Positions 34,547 through 43,849 of a DNA stretch of 64,000 nucleotides are shown here, piece after piece. Every line of letters starts with the position of its first letter. Positions within the stretch are counted from its first letter, which is position 1. The notes under the pieces are model-generated. The model ran no database searches, had not been told where the DNA came from, and worked only from the letters and a program-made list of their open reading frames with translations. The stretch is from NCBI GenBank assembly GCA_963700735.1, contig CAVOYR010000008.1, positions 200,949-264,948 on the forward strand. Reading direction: 5' to 3'. The position numbers and the translations under genes are program-made. This stretch comes from Anderseniella sp963700735 (GTDB lineage Bacteria > Pseudomonadota > Alphaproteobacteria > Rhizobiales > Aestuariivirgaceae).

Positions 34547-35392
34547 ATGAGCCTTGCAGAACACATTGCCGAGCCTGAAGACGCGACAGGCGGTCCAACC
34601 CTTCTCAAGGGCGCGCCGGACAGCGTGTCGTTCAAGAAGCTGCGCAAGCGGCTGGTGCGGCAGGTGCGCCAGGCGATGGACGATTTCGCCATGGTGGGCG
34701 CACAGGCCGGTGAGCGCTGGCTGGTGTGCCTGTCCGGCGGCAAGGACTCCTACGCGCTGCTGGCGATCCTGAGTGACCTGAGGTGGCGGGGCCTTTTGCC
34801 GGTGGACCTGCTGGCATGCAACCTCGACCAGGGTCAGCCGGGGTTTCCCAGCCATGTGCTACCGCAGTTCCTGACGGCGCATGGCGTGGCACATCGCATC
34901 GAGTACCGCGACACCTATTCCATCGTTACGGACAAGGTGCCGGAAGGCGCCACCTACTGTGCGCTGTGCTCAAGGCTGCGGCGGGCCAACCTGTACCGGG
35001 TTGCGCGCGAGGAGGGCTGTTCTGCCATCGTGCTCGGACACCACCGAGAAGACATCCTGGAAACGTTCTTCCTCAACCTGATGTATGCCGGGCGGCTGGA
35101 GGCAATGCCGCCGAAACTGCGCAATGACGAGGGCGACCTGACGGTGCTGCGGCCGCTGGCCTATGCGGCCGAGGACGACATTGCGAAGTTCGTCCAGGCG
35201 CTGGGGTATCCGATTATCCCGTGTGACCTGTGCGGGTCACAGGACGGGCTGAAGCGCAACGCCATGAAGGCGATGCTGGAACAGATGGAAACCCGCCAGC
35301 CGGGCCGCAAGGACACCATGCTCAAGGCGCTGGCCAACGTGAAGCCGGGCCACTTGCTGGACCGGGATCTGTTCGACTTTTCAAGTCTCTAA
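34547..35392 (+). CDS. ttcA: tRNA 2-thiocytidine(32) synthetase
   Basis: A 281-residue PP-loop ATPase that thiolates C32 of certain tRNAs using an Fe-S cluster. PP-loop SGGKDS at 63-68, then the CxxC pair in TYCALCSRLRRANLYRVA (about residue 142) and the later IIPCDLCGSQDGLKR, with LGHHREDILETFFLNLMY. Length and motifs match TtcA. It follows the amine-oxidase gene by 15 nt. Confidence 0.94.
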   Translation: MSLAEHIAEPEDATGGPTLLKGAPDSVSFKKLRKRLVRQVRQAMDDFAMVGAQAGERWLVCLSGGKDSYALLAILSDLRWRGLLPVDLLACNLDQGQPGFPSHVLPQFLTAHGVAHRIEYRDTYSIVTDKVPEGATYCALCSRLRRANLYRVAREEGCSAIVLGHHREDILETFFLNLMYAGRLEAMPPKLRNDEGDLTVLRPLAYAAEDDIAKFVQALGYPIIPCDLCGSQDGLKRNAMKAMLEQMETRQPGRKDTMLKALANVKPGHLLDRDLFDFSSL

Positions 35393-35424
35393 GCTTGTTA
35401 TCGAGCGGGATTGAGTCAACCGGC

Positions 35425-35667
35425 TCAGCGTTGGGCGAGGTGCTGGACGGCGGGGAACTCGTCAACGCCGTAACCGGAGGCATTGTGCGTGCTGGCTGCG
35501 GGGCCGATGGTAACTGCGGCCACTGCAAACCATGCAACGGTCAAGGCTGCGGCCATGCCGAGCAGGGGGCGGGTGATGGGGCGGGCGCTGGTGTGGTCTG
35601 GCGAGGGAAACATGACGGCAATCCGGCTGTCTGGTGTTGAGCTGACAGTATATGTGCCACCGTTCAT
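35425..35667 (-). CDS. Possible small membrane or secreted protein
   Basis: An 80-codon frame with one hydrophobic segment (GMAAALTVAWFAVAAVTIGPAAS) preceded by basic residues and followed by a polar tail. An internal Met at 35613 (MFPSPDHTS) could be the start, giving 62 residues. No good ribosome site and no family I know, so this may be non-coding. It fills most of the roughly 330-nt gap between ttcA and the terminator at 35721. Confidence 0.35.
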   Translation of the reverse strand: MNGGTYTVSSTPDSRIAVMFPSPDHTSARPITRPLLGMAAALTVAWFAVAAVTIGPAASTHNASGYGVDEFPAVQHLAQR

Positions 35668-35720
35668 GTCAGCGCGATGTGCTGATTGTCACCTTGCGGT
35701 TTCATCGCGGCCCTGGAAGC

Positions 35721-35746
35721 AAAAAGGCCGCGCCCGAAGGCGCGAC
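35721..35746 (-). terminator. Intrinsic terminator of peptide-binding protein gene
   Basis: On the minus strand GTCGCGCC and GGCGCGGC form a stem around TTCG, followed by CTTTTT. A UUCG tetraloop closing a GC stem with a T-run is a classic terminator, 32 nt after the stop codon at 35779. Confidence 0.85.
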
Positions 35747-35778
35747 CCGTGTTCTTGCATGGATGATGGAAGGGCGGC

Positions 35779-37374
35779 TTAGCCGGCCATCCACCAGCGC
35801 TCGCCGTTCTTGTGGCCGTCGAGTTCCCAGTTGCTGGCCCACTTTTCCGGGGTCGAGATCTTCTTCGACACTGCGTGGGTGTAGGCCATGTACATGGGGA
35901 TGAGCGCGCCGCCGTCTTCGTTGACCAGCTTCTGCATCTCGACGTACATCTCGCGACGCTTGGTCGTGTCGAGTTCGCCACGAGCCTGGACCAGCAACTC
36001 GTTGAAACGGGTGTTGTCCCACTTCGTCTCGTTCCAGTCGGCACCTGCGGAATAGATCTGCGAGAAGATCCAGTCTTCCGTCGGACGGCCACCCCAGTAG
36101 CCGCCGCACCAGGGCTTCTTCAGCCAGACGTCATCCCAGTAGGCGTCGTCAGCCTCACGCACGACCTCGATCTCGATACCGGCGGCCTTGGCGCTTTCGG
36201 CATAAAGCTGGGCTGTGTCGACGGCACCTTCGAAGGCGGTGTCGGCGATGTGGAGCTGTACCTTGAGGTTCTCCATGCCGGCCTTCTTGAGGTACGACTT
36301 GGCCATTTCCGGATCGTAGGTGCGCTGTGGCAATTCTTCTGCCGTGGCGCGGTAGATGTTGGCCGGGCCGATTGGCGAGTCGTTGCCGACTTCACCCTGT
36401 CCGAGAAGGATCTTGGCGACAAGTTCCTCGCGGTTGATGGCATGCTTGAGGGCCATGCGCACGTTCGCGTCCGAGAACGGCGCGGTGTTGCAGTGCATTG
36501 GCAGGATGGCATGCTTGTTGCCGAAGGTCGGCTTGACCACGACATTCGTGTCACGCTCGAGCAGTGACACGGTCTTCAGGTCGAGGTTCGACATGGAGTG
36601 CAGCGCGCCGGTGCGCACACCGGTGGTACGGGCGTTTGCATCTGCCACGAACAGGTTGTCGATCTGCTCGAAGTAGGCTGCGTTTTCCTTCCAGTAGTTC
36701 GGGTTGCGCTTCACCTTGGTAGAGACGCCTGCTTCAAAGCTTTCGAGGCTGTAGCCGCCGGTGCCTGCGCCGGACTCCCAATCCATCTTGCCGTCGTCCT
36801 TGGCCGGGCAGATCATCAGGTGATAGTCGGAGGTGATGAACGGCCAGTCGGCGTTGCCGCCTTCCAGTTCGAAGATCACGTTTTCGCCGTCTGCCTTGAC
36901 GTCCTTGATCTGCTTGACCAGCCCCTTGGCGCCTGACTTGGAGTCTTCACCGCGGTGATGGTTGAAGGAGGCCACGACATCGTTGGCGTCCAGGGTCTTG
37001 CCGTTGTGGAATTCGACACCCTTGCGAAGCTTGAACACCCAGGTCTTCGCATCGCTGCTTTCCCAGCTTTCGGCCAGTTCCGAGCGCAGCTGGCCATCCG
37101 GGCCGATCTCGGCCAGGTTGTTGCGCAGCTGGTTGCCTACGTTGATCATGTAGCTGTCGTTGGTCTGCGCGGGATCAAGCACGTCCTTGGTGCCGCCGCC
37201 GGTCAGGCCCTGAAGGTAGGCGCCACCCTTCTGCGGTGTTGCGGCGCGGGCCTTGTCGAACATGGAACCGGCCACTGTCGAGGTGACGCCGGCAGCAACT
37301 GCATAGCGAATGAAATCGCGGCGGCTGGTCCTGGAGGACTGTAGCACCTCGATCAGCTTGTTGTCTGAACTCAT
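35779..37374 (-). CDS. Peptide-type ABC transporter substrate-binding protein, Tat exported
   Basis: A 531-residue SBP_bac_5 (DppA/OppA-like) periplasmic protein. The N-terminus carries a twin-arginine signal (TSRRDFIRYAVAAG) with cleavage near ARAATPQ. The mature protein has ELAESWESSDAKTWVFKLRKGVEFHNGKTLDANDVVASF, typical of the family. The start at 37374 has GGGAGA 7 nt upstream. A terminator follows directly and no permease or ATPase genes are adjacent, so it is an orphan binding protein. The ligand could be a peptide, opine or other compound. Confidence 0.9.
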   Translation of the reverse strand: MSSDNKLIEVLQSSRTSRRDFIRYAVAAGVTSTVAGSMFDKARAATPQKGGAYLQGLTGGGTKDVLDPAQTNDSYMINVGNQLRNNLAEIGPDGQLRSELAESWESSDAKTWVFKLRKGVEFHNGKTLDANDVVASFNHHRGEDSKSGAKGLVKQIKDVKADGENVIFELEGGNADWPFITSDYHLMICPAKDDGKMDWESGAGTGGYSLESFEAGVSTKVKRNPNYWKENAAYFEQIDNLFVADANARTTGVRTGALHSMSNLDLKTVSLLERDTNVVVKPTFGNKHAILPMHCNTAPFSDANVRMALKHAINREELVAKILLGQGEVGNDSPIGPANIYRATAEELPQRTYDPEMAKSYLKKAGMENLKVQLHIADTAFEGAVDTAQLYAESAKAAGIEIEVVREADDAYWDDVWLKKPWCGGYWGGRPTEDWIFSQIYSAGADWNETKWDNTRFNELLVQARGELDTTKRREMYVEMQKLVNEDGGALIPMYMAYTHAVSKKISTPEKWASNWELDGHKNGERWWMAG

Positions 37375-37520
37375 GAGAAATTCTCCCTGTGGAACTGTGA
37401 CCCGGCCATCTCCCAGCCTGATCAGCCCCATACTGTAACGAAAGCGGGGTCCGTGACCAGACTGTTTGTGCGCTGGTGAATTGAATGTAACATCCGGTGA
37501 GTTTGTTGCAGGAGCGTGAC

Positions 37521-37973
37521 GTGACCGTCATTTATATCGATGCAGATGCCTGCCCGGTAAGGGCGGAGGCGGTACGGGTTGCGGAGCGTCATGGCTTGCA
37601 GGTGTACATCGTCAGCAATGGCGGCATCCGGCCCGATGCCAGCCCGCTGGTGCAAACGGTGGTGGTGGACGGCGGACCGGACGTGGCGGACATGTGGATC
37701 GCGCAGCGTGCCGGTACCGGCGACATATGCGTGACCGGCGACATACCCCTGGCAGCACGTTGCATCGAGGCAGGAGCGCGGGTGGTGAAGCACAATGGCG
37801 AGGTGCTGGACCGTGCCAACATCGGCCAGGTGCTGGGCATGCGGGACCTGATGGCAGACCTGCGCGCGGCGAATCCGCTGAACCAGGGTGGTGGCGGCAA
37901 GCCGTTCAGCAAGCAGGACCGTTCGCGGTTTCTCGATGTGCTGGAGCGCGAAGTGCGCGCGGCGAAGGGTTAG
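37521..37973 (+). CDS. YaiI/YqxD family (DUF188) protein
   Basis: A 150-residue protein starting VTVIYIDADACPVRAEAVRVAERHG and containing VVVDGGPDVADMWIAQRAGTGDICVTGDIPLAARCIEAGARV, characteristic of the NYN/PIN-like YaiI family of uncertain function. The GTG start at 37521 with AGGAG upstream is preferred over an ATG-less longer frame. It converges with the DMT gene with zero spacing (stop codons abut at 37973/37974). Confidence 0.87.
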   Translation: MTVIYIDADACPVRAEAVRVAERHGLQVYIVSNGGIRPDASPLVQTVVVDGGPDVADMWIAQRAGTGDICVTGDIPLAARCIEAGARVVKHNGEVLDRANIGQVLGMRDLMADLRAANPLNQGGGGKPFSKQDRSRFLDVLEREVRAAKG

Positions 37974-38957
37974 TCAGCCCGAGACAACCCGCTCCCGCCA
38001 CCAGATGTACAGCCCCGAGCCGACGATGATGGCGATGCCGAGCCATTTCCAGGCATTGGGCACGTCCTGGAACACGAGGTAGCTGAGCAGGGTTGCCGAC
38101 ACGATCTCGAGGTAGTTGAACGGGGCAAGCACCGAGGCGGGCGCGCGCTTGAAGGCGTGCACGATCATCAGGTGACAGATGGTGGCGATCAGGCCGACGC
38201 CGGCCAGCAGCACCCATTGGTCCCGTGTCGGAGAGACGAGGTCGAGAATCGAAAATCCGGCGGCAGAGCCCGCCATTGACACGGCCGTCAGCACCGCAAA
38301 CCCCGCTACGCCGGAAAACAGTTGCATGGTCAGCACGTCTTCATGGGCCGTCAGTTTCTTGGTCAGCAACAGGTAGCAGGCAAACAGGAAGGCAGTGCAC
38401 ACCGGCAGAAGTGACACTGCGCCGAAGATCTGGTAGCTGGGCTGGATCACGATCAGCGCGCCGATGAACCCGACACCGACAGCGATTCGCCTGCGCCAAC
38501 CCACGTGCTCCTTCAGCACGACCGCAGACAGGATGGTCAGGATCAGCGGCTCCACGAAGAAGACCGCGATTGCGTCCGGCACCGGCATCCACCGCAAGGC
38601 CGTGAAGAAGCAGGTCACTGCACCGGCCATCAGCATCGCGCGCAGCAGGTTGAGCCAGAAGTACCGCGGCAGCAGGCGCGCCGGCCCCTTCAGCCACAAC
38701 ATGAACGGCAGGATATAGATTGCCTGGAACCCGAAGCGCCACTGCGCAATCTGGATGCCGTTCAGTTCCTTCGACAGCAGTTTGCCGAGAATATCCATTG
38801 ATGGAATGATCAGCATGGCCAGCGCCATGAGCGCCAGTCCCGTCGAAACGGTGGCGGCGTGGGCTGCTACGGTGGTTGGCTGAACGCTCAAGGTTAGAGG
38901 ACTTTCGTGATTGTGGATCACCGGGCGGTAAAGCAATGTTGCGGCGTGCGCAAGCAT
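37974..38957 (-). CDS. EamA-family (DMT) transporter
   Basis: A ten-helix drug/metabolite transporter with two EamA halves: LMALAMLIIPSMDILGKLLS at the first helix, FVEPLILTILSAVVLKEHVGWRRRIAVGVGFIGALIVIQP at the end of the first half, and PFNYLEIVSATLLSYLVFQDVP in the second. The direction is usually export of metabolites. The start is uncertain: 38957 (MLAHAATLL), 38978 and a TTG at 38890-38892 are all possible and none has a strong ribosome site. Confidence 0.8.
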   Translation of the reverse strand: MLAHAATLLYRPVIHNHESPLTLSVQPTTVAAHAATVSTGLALMALAMLIIPSMDILGKLLSKELNGIQIAQWRFGFQAIYILPFMLWLKGPARLLPRYFWLNLLRAMLMAGAVTCFFTALRWMPVPDAIAVFFVEPLILTILSAVVLKEHVGWRRRIAVGVGFIGALIVIQPSYQIFGAVSLLPVCTAFLFACYLLLTKKLTAHEDVLTMQLFSGVAGFAVLTAVSMAGSAAGFSILDLVSPTRDQWVLLAGVGLIATICHLMIVHAFKRAPASVLAPFNYLEIVSATLLSYLVFQDVPNAWKWLGIAIIVGSGLYIWWRERVVSG

Positions 38958-39022
38958 TGACGCAAAGTGGGAAATCATGCCCGTTAGGCGGGACTCGCCG
39001 CGCTGCCACATGGAGGAAACAG

Positions 39023-39871
39023 ATGACCGCAATCGAGACCAAGGCGTCCAACCGCTGCTTCGGCGGGGACCAGATCCAGTTCAGCCACAAGAGCGAGGCG
39101 TGCAACTGCGAGATGACGGCGTCGATCTTCATGCCGCCGCAGGCCGCATCGGGCAAGGTGCCTGTCATGTGGTGGTTGTCCGGCCTTACCTGCACCGACC
39201 AGAACTTTGTCACCAAGGCTGGCGCGCAGCGCTACGCCGCCGAGCATGGCGTGGCCATTGTGGCGCCGGACACCAGCCCGCGCGGCGAAGGTGTGCCGGA
39301 TGATCCCGATGGCGCCTATGATTTTGGGCTGGGTGCGGGGTTTTACGTCAATGCAACGCAGCCGCCGTTCGACAAGCATTATCACATGTACGATTACATC
39401 ACCCGTGAGTTGCCGGGCGTGATTGCGGCGAATTTTGCTGTCGACATGGACCGGCAATCGATATCCGGACACTCGATGGGCGGGCATGGCGCCTTGACGA
39501 TCGCGCTGCGCAACCCGGGCGTCTACAAGTCCGTGTCGGCATTTTCCCCGATTGTCTCGCCGATGAACTGCCCGTGGGGGCACAAGGCGCTCGGCGGCTA
39601 CCTGGGCGATGACAAGGCAGCATGGGCGAGGCACGATGCCTGTGCGCTGATCGGGCAGGCAGATGAAAAGCTGCCTTTGCTGATCGACCAGGGCGGGGCG
39701 GACAATTTCCTGACGGAACAGCTCAAGCCTGAACTGATCGAGCAGGCATGTGCCAAGGCCGGTCATCCGCTGGTTCTGCGCATGCAACCGGGCTACGATC
39801 ACTCCTATTATTTCATTTCCACGTTCATTGGCGATCATGTCGCGTGGCATGCCAAGGCATTGGTTGCGTGA
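39023..39871 (+). CDS. fghA: S-formylglutathione hydrolase
   Basis: A 282-residue serine esterase of the FrmB/FghA (esterase D) family that hydrolyses S-formylglutathione in glutathione-dependent formaldehyde oxidation. Signatures: MWWLSGLTCTDQNFVTKAG, the nucleophile elbow SGHSMGGHGALTIALR, and DQGGADNFLTEQLKPE with the catalytic Asp. GGAGGAAACAG immediately precedes the ATG. The partner glutathione-dependent formaldehyde dehydrogenase is not in the window. Confidence 0.94.
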   Translation: MTAIETKASNRCFGGDQIQFSHKSEACNCEMTASIFMPPQAASGKVPVMWWLSGLTCTDQNFVTKAGAQRYAAEHGVAIVAPDTSPRGEGVPDDPDGAYDFGLGAGFYVNATQPPFDKHYHMYDYITRELPGVIAANFAVDMDRQSISGHSMGGHGALTIALRNPGVYKSVSAFSPIVSPMNCPWGHKALGGYLGDDKAAWARHDACALIGQADEKLPLLIDQGGADNFLTEQLKPELIEQACAKAGHPLVLRMQPGYDHSYYFISTFIGDHVAWHAKALVA

Positions 39872-39979
39872 ATTTAAGGGTCCCAGCATGGACTTGTTGC
39901 CATCGGTTGCCTATATGACCAACGGTGATATGAGGGCTGGCCATACGGGCTGGTTGTAACGAAGGGAAGTGCTGAACAC

Positions 39980-41098
39980 ATGCCATGGAACAAACAAGGC
40001 GGCGGTGGCAATGGTCCCTGGGGGCAGGGACCCTCAGGTGGCGGCAGTGGCGGCGGGGGCAGAAGCGGCGGGCCAGGCACGCCGCCTGATCTCGAAGAAC
40101 TGATCCGCAAGGGCCAGGACCGGCTTAAAACGGTGTTGCCGCAAGGTGGCGGTGGCAAGAGCCCGTGGATCATCGGGCTGATCGCGCTGGGCGCGCTGTG
40201 GGCATTCAACAGCTTTCACACCATCGAGGCAGACTCGCAAGGCATCGTCCAGCGGCTCGGCAAGTTTGACCGCACGGTCGGACCCGGCCTGCAGTTTGCG
40301 GCCTGGCCTGTCGAGACGATAGAAGTGCTGCCGGTTGAAGCCGTCAACCAGATCAACATGGGCAGTGAAATCAACGAGCAGGGGCTGATGCTGGCCGGCG
40401 ACCAGAACCTGGTCAACGTTGACTACACGGTTCAGTGGAAGATCGCCGAGCCTCAGAACTTCCTGTTCAACATTCGCAGCCAGGAAATGCTGGTGCAGGT
40501 GATTACCGAAAGCGCAATGCGCGAGATCGTCGGACGCACGCCGGCCGAGGAAATCCGGACGCGTGGCCGCTTCATTGCGCAGCAGCAGGTGCGTGACCTC
40601 GTCCAGCAGGCGCTCGACAGCTACGGCGCCGGCATTTCGGTGCTTGGTATCCAGCTCAACAACGCGCAGCCGCCACAGCAGGTCGGTGATGCCTTCGAAG
40701 AAGTGCAGCGTGCCGAGCAGAACCAGAACCAGTTCATCCGTGAAGCCGAACAGTATCGCAACCGCGTACTGGGTGCTGCCCGAGGTGAAGCGTCCAAGAT
40801 CGTCGAAGACGCCAAGGGCTACACGGCCCGCGTGGTCAACGAAGCCGAGGGTGAAGCAGCACGCTTCAACTCGATCTATGAAGAATACGCCAAGGCCAAG
40901 GACGTGACGCGCAAGCGCCTGTTCCTGGAAATGATGGAAAACGTCATGGCCAATTCGAACAAGGTCATCGTGGAAGGCAACACGGGTGGTGCCGGTGGCG
41001 GGGGCGTGGTGCCATACCTGCCGCTGCCGGAAGTGCAGAAGCGGGTGCAGCAACAGGCACCAGCCAGCAACCAGTCATCCACCGGAGGTAACCAGTAA
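39980..41098 (+). CDS. hflK: FtsH protease modulator HflK
   Basis: A 372-residue SPFH-domain membrane protein. It has a Gly/Pro-rich cytoplasmic N-terminus (residues 5-38), one membrane helix (about 58-74), then the SPFH/PHB domain (EADSQGIVQRLGKFDRTVGPGLQF, INEQGLMLAGDQNLVNVDYTVQW) and a long helical region ending in a Gln-rich tail. HflK and HflC form the periplasmic cage around FtsH. Its stop overlaps the hflC start (TAATG). Confidence 0.95.
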   Translation: MPWNKQGGGGNGPWGQGPSGGGSGGGGRSGGPGTPPDLEELIRKGQDRLKTVLPQGGGGKSPWIIGLIALGALWAFNSFHTIEADSQGIVQRLGKFDRTVGPGLQFAAWPVETIEVLPVEAVNQINMGSEINEQGLMLAGDQNLVNVDYTVQWKIAEPQNFLFNIRSQEMLVQVITESAMREIVGRTPAEEIRTRGRFIAQQQVRDLVQQALDSYGAGISVLGIQLNNAQPPQQVGDAFEEVQRAEQNQNQFIREAEQYRNRVLGAARGEASKIVEDAKGYTARVVNEAEGEAARFNSIYEEYAKAKDVTRKRLFLEMMENVMANSNKVIVEGNTGGAGGGGVVPYLPLPEVQKRVQQQAPASNQSSTGGNQ

Positions 41099-41988
41099 TG
41101 GGCATTTTCAGATCCATCGGCGTTGTCGCCATCCTCGCAGCCCTGTTCGTGCTGTGGCAGTCGGTGTTCGTGGTCGACGAGCGCGAAAAGGCGCTTGTCA
41201 CGCAGCTGGGTGAAATCCAGCGCGAAATCAGCGAACCGGGCCTGTATTTCAAGCTTCCGTTCATCCAGGACGTCGACAAGATCGAAGACCGTATCGTGTT
41301 CTTTGAAAGCCCGGGCAAGGAAGTCCAGGTGCAGGACAGCCGCCGGTATGTGGTGGATACGGTGACGATGATCCGCGTCAACAATCCGCGCCGGTTCCGT
41401 GAAACGGTCGGTGCATCGCTTGACCTGGCGCGCAACCGTATCGAAACCCGGCTCGATGCCGCACTTCGCCGGACCTACGGTGAGCGGTCCTTCGATGCTG
41501 CCCTGTCCCAGGACCGTGCAGCCATGATGCGGGAAATCCGCGATCAGGTTCGCGCCGAAGCAGATGCCCTGGGCATTGACGTGGTGGACGTGAAGATCCG
41601 CCGCACCGACCTGCTGACCGAGGTTCTCAAGGACACCTATGCCCGCATGAACTCGGAACGTTTTGCTGAGGCAGCCCAGTTGCGAGCCGTTGGTGAAGCG
41701 CAGGCAACCCGCATCAAGGCCGAGGCCGATCGCCAGTCGGTCGAGCTGGTGTCCAAGGCCCAGCGCGAGGCCGAAATTGTTCGCGGTGAAGGCGATGCCA
41801 AGCGCAACGCCACGTTTGCCGATGCATTCCAGCAGGACCCGGAGTTCTTTGCCTTCTACCGGTCTATGCAGGCATACCAGAAGTCGCTGTCGGACACCGG
41901 CACAACCCTGGTGCTGAAGCCGGACTCGGAGTTCTTCCGGTATTTCGGTACGCAGCAGAGTGAACCGGCGCCGGTCCAGCAGCAGTGA
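41098..41988 (+). CDS. hflC: FtsH protease modulator HflC
   Basis: A 296-residue SPFH protein with an N-terminal membrane helix and periplasmic SPFH domain (VVDEREKALVTQLGEIQREISEPGLYFKLPFIQDVDK), coiled-coil region EAQATRIKAEADRQSVELVSKAQREAEIVRGEGDA, and the FFAFYRSMQAYQKSL ending typical of HflC. It is translationally coupled to hflK and overlaps the DUF2065 gene. Confidence 0.95.
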   Translation: MGIFRSIGVVAILAALFVLWQSVFVVDEREKALVTQLGEIQREISEPGLYFKLPFIQDVDKIEDRIVFFESPGKEVQVQDSRRYVVDTVTMIRVNNPRRFRETVGASLDLARNRIETRLDAALRRTYGERSFDAALSQDRAAMMREIRDQVRAEADALGIDVVDVKIRRTDLLTEVLKDTYARMNSERFAEAAQLRAVGEAQATRIKAEADRQSVELVSKAQREAEIVRGEGDAKRNATFADAFQQDPEFFAFYRSMQAYQKSLSDTGTTLVLKPDSEFFRYFGTQQSEPAPVQQQ

Positions 41989-42170
41989 GTGAACTGGTCA
42001 CGGCATTGGGGCTGGTCCTCGTCATCGAGGGCCTGATCTATGCCGTGGCCCCTGGCCGGCTCAAGTCGCTGGCCGAGAAGGCGCGGGAAATCCCCGACGA
42101 TACGTTGCGCATGGCGGGTATCGTGGCGGTTGCTGCAGGAGTGGTCGTGGTTTGGCTGAGCCGGGGGTGA
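41985..42170 (+). CDS. DUF2065 small membrane protein
   Basis: A 61-residue protein with two membrane helices (ELVTALGLVLVIEGLIYAVAPG and MAGIVAVAAGVVVVWLSRG), matching DUF2065 (YjeT). The GTG start at 41985 overlaps the hflC stop. This gene commonly follows hflKC and precedes a Do-type protease, as here; the function is unknown but the context implies membrane protein quality control. Confidence 0.85.
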   Translation: MSELVTALGLVLVIEGLIYAVAPGRLKSLAEKAREIPDDTLRMAGIVAVAAGVVVVWLSRG

Positions 42171-42298
42171 GTGACCTCACGTGATCGTGACGCTGCAACC
42201 AATGCTTCACTTGCGAATTGCATCACCACATGGCCATCATCACGTTGCAGCATGACGCCAGTTCGAATACCAGAAAACAACGGGAGACGGTTTTGCTC

Positions 42299-43834
42299 AT
42301 GAAATCCAGTTCCAAGGCACGTGCGACCGCCATTGCCGCCAGCCAGGCCACGGCAGCCTTCATCTTCCGCGCCACCATGCTGCTTGCGTTGCTGGCGCTG
42401 ATGTGGGCTGCCGGCGCAAGGCTCGCACTGGCGCAGGGTCCGGCCTCGGTTGCCGATCTTGCTGATGGCCTGTCGCCAGCGGTGGTCAACATCTCCACCC
42501 GGCAGAAGATGCCGGACAGCGAAACCGTGCCGATGCCGCAGGTACCCGAAGGCACGCCGTTCCGCGAGTTCTTCGAGGACTTCTTCAAGCAGCAGCAGCA
42601 GGGCCAGAACCGCAATGTGCCGCGCAATGCAAACTCGCTCGGCTCAGGTTTCGTGATCGATCCCTCCGGGACTGTCATCACGAACAACCACGTGATCGAG
42701 GGTGCCGACGAGATTGAGGTGATCTTCCCCGATGGGCGCCGGCTGAAGGCGGAACTGAAGGGCACCGACAAGAAGACCGACCTCGCCGTGTTGCAGGTAA
42801 AGTCCGACACGCCGCTGCCGTCCGTGCAGTGGGGCGAGTCGTCCAAGCTGCGCGTGGGCGACTGGGTGATGGCCATCGGCAACCCGTTCGGCCTTGGTGG
42901 CAGCGTGACGCTGGGCATCGTGTCGGCGATGAACCGCAACATCAATGCCGGTCCCTATGATGATTTCATCCAGACGGATGCCGCCATCAACCGGGGCAAC
43001 TCGGGCGGCCCGCTCTTCGACATGAACGGCCAGGTTGTGGGTGTGAACACCGCCATTATCTCGCCAACGGGCGGGTCCATCGGCATCGGCTTCTCCGTAC
43101 CGTCCGATACCGCGCGCAGCGTGATCGACCAGCTGATCAAGTTCGGCGAGACGCGCCGTGGCTGGCTGGGCGTGCGCATCCAGAACGTCACCGATGACCT
43201 GGCGCAGACGCTAAACCTCAAGGAGTCATCAGGCGCACTGGTGGCGGACGTGACCGCAACCAGCCCGGCAGAAAAGGCTGGCGTGCAGGCTGGTGACGTG
43301 ATCGTTGCCCTTGATGGCCGTCCGATGAAGGACAGCCGTGACCTGTCGCGCGCGGTGAGCAACCTGGCGCCCGATACCGAGGTCAAGATCAGCGTGCTGC
43401 GCAAGGGCAAGCCGGTGGAAATAACCGTCAAGCTCGGCCGGCTGGAAACCAGCGAACAGCAGGCCGCCACCGAAGAGCAGCCCAAGAGCGAGCCTGAAAC
43501 GGCAACAACCACGTCTGCTGAAGTTGCTGCCCTTGGCATGACCGTTGAAGAGCTGACCGACGAGCTTCGCACGAAGTTCAAGGTGCCTGAAAAGGTCTCC
43601 GGCGTGATCGTTTCCGAGGTTGCCGCCGATGGACCTGCCGCCGAGAAGCAGTTGCGGCCTGGCGACGTCATTGCCGAGGTGGGAGACGCCAAGGCGGACT
43701 CGCTGGAGGCAGTAGTGAATGCAGTTGACGCGGCCCAGGCTGCCGGCGACACGTCTATCCTGATGCTGGTGATGCGGGCTCAGCGCAACTTCGACCCGCA
43801 TTTCATGGCCCTGAAACTCAACGCCAAGGAATAA
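42299..43834 (+). CDS. degP: DegP/HtrA-type periplasmic serine endoprotease
   Basis: A 511-residue Do-family protease/chaperone. An N-terminal helix (about 20-46) is a signal peptide or anchor ending ALAQG. The trypsin-like domain has the catalytic triad His131 (TNNHVIEGADEIEV), Asp161 (KKTDLAVLQV) and Ser235 (NRGNSGGPLFD). Two PDZ domains follow (about 295-385 and 425-505) around a charged Glu-rich linker. An ATG at 42299 is used here, but a TTG at 42293 has a better-spaced GGGAG. It ends the hflK-hflC-DUF2065-degP block. Confidence 0.93.
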   Translation: MKSSSKARATAIAASQATAAFIFRATMLLALLALMWAAGARLALAQGPASVADLADGLSPAVVNISTRQKMPDSETVPMPQVPEGTPFREFFEDFFKQQQQGQNRNVPRNANSLGSGFVIDPSGTVITNNHVIEGADEIEVIFPDGRRLKAELKGTDKKTDLAVLQVKSDTPLPSVQWGESSKLRVGDWVMAIGNPFGLGGSVTLGIVSAMNRNINAGPYDDFIQTDAAINRGNSGGPLFDMNGQVVGVNTAIISPTGGSIGIGFSVPSDTARSVIDQLIKFGETRRGWLGVRIQNVTDDLAQTLNLKESSGALVADVTATSPAEKAGVQAGDVIVALDGRPMKDSRDLSRAVSNLAPDTEVKISVLRKGKPVEITVKLGRLETSEQQAATEEQPKSEPETATTTSAEVAALGMTVEELTDELRTKFKVPEKVSGVIVSEVAADGPAAEKQLRPGDVIAEVGDAKADSLEAVVNAVDAAQAAGDTSILMLVMRAQRNFDPHFMALKLNAKE

Positions 43835-43849
43835 ACGGCGACTGCCCTC

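Noticed and set aside
33080..34855. 591-codon minus-strand frame opposite folA, amine oxidase and ttcA
   Set aside because: Low-complexity His/Arg/Gln composition; mirror of the codon pattern of real genes on the other strand.
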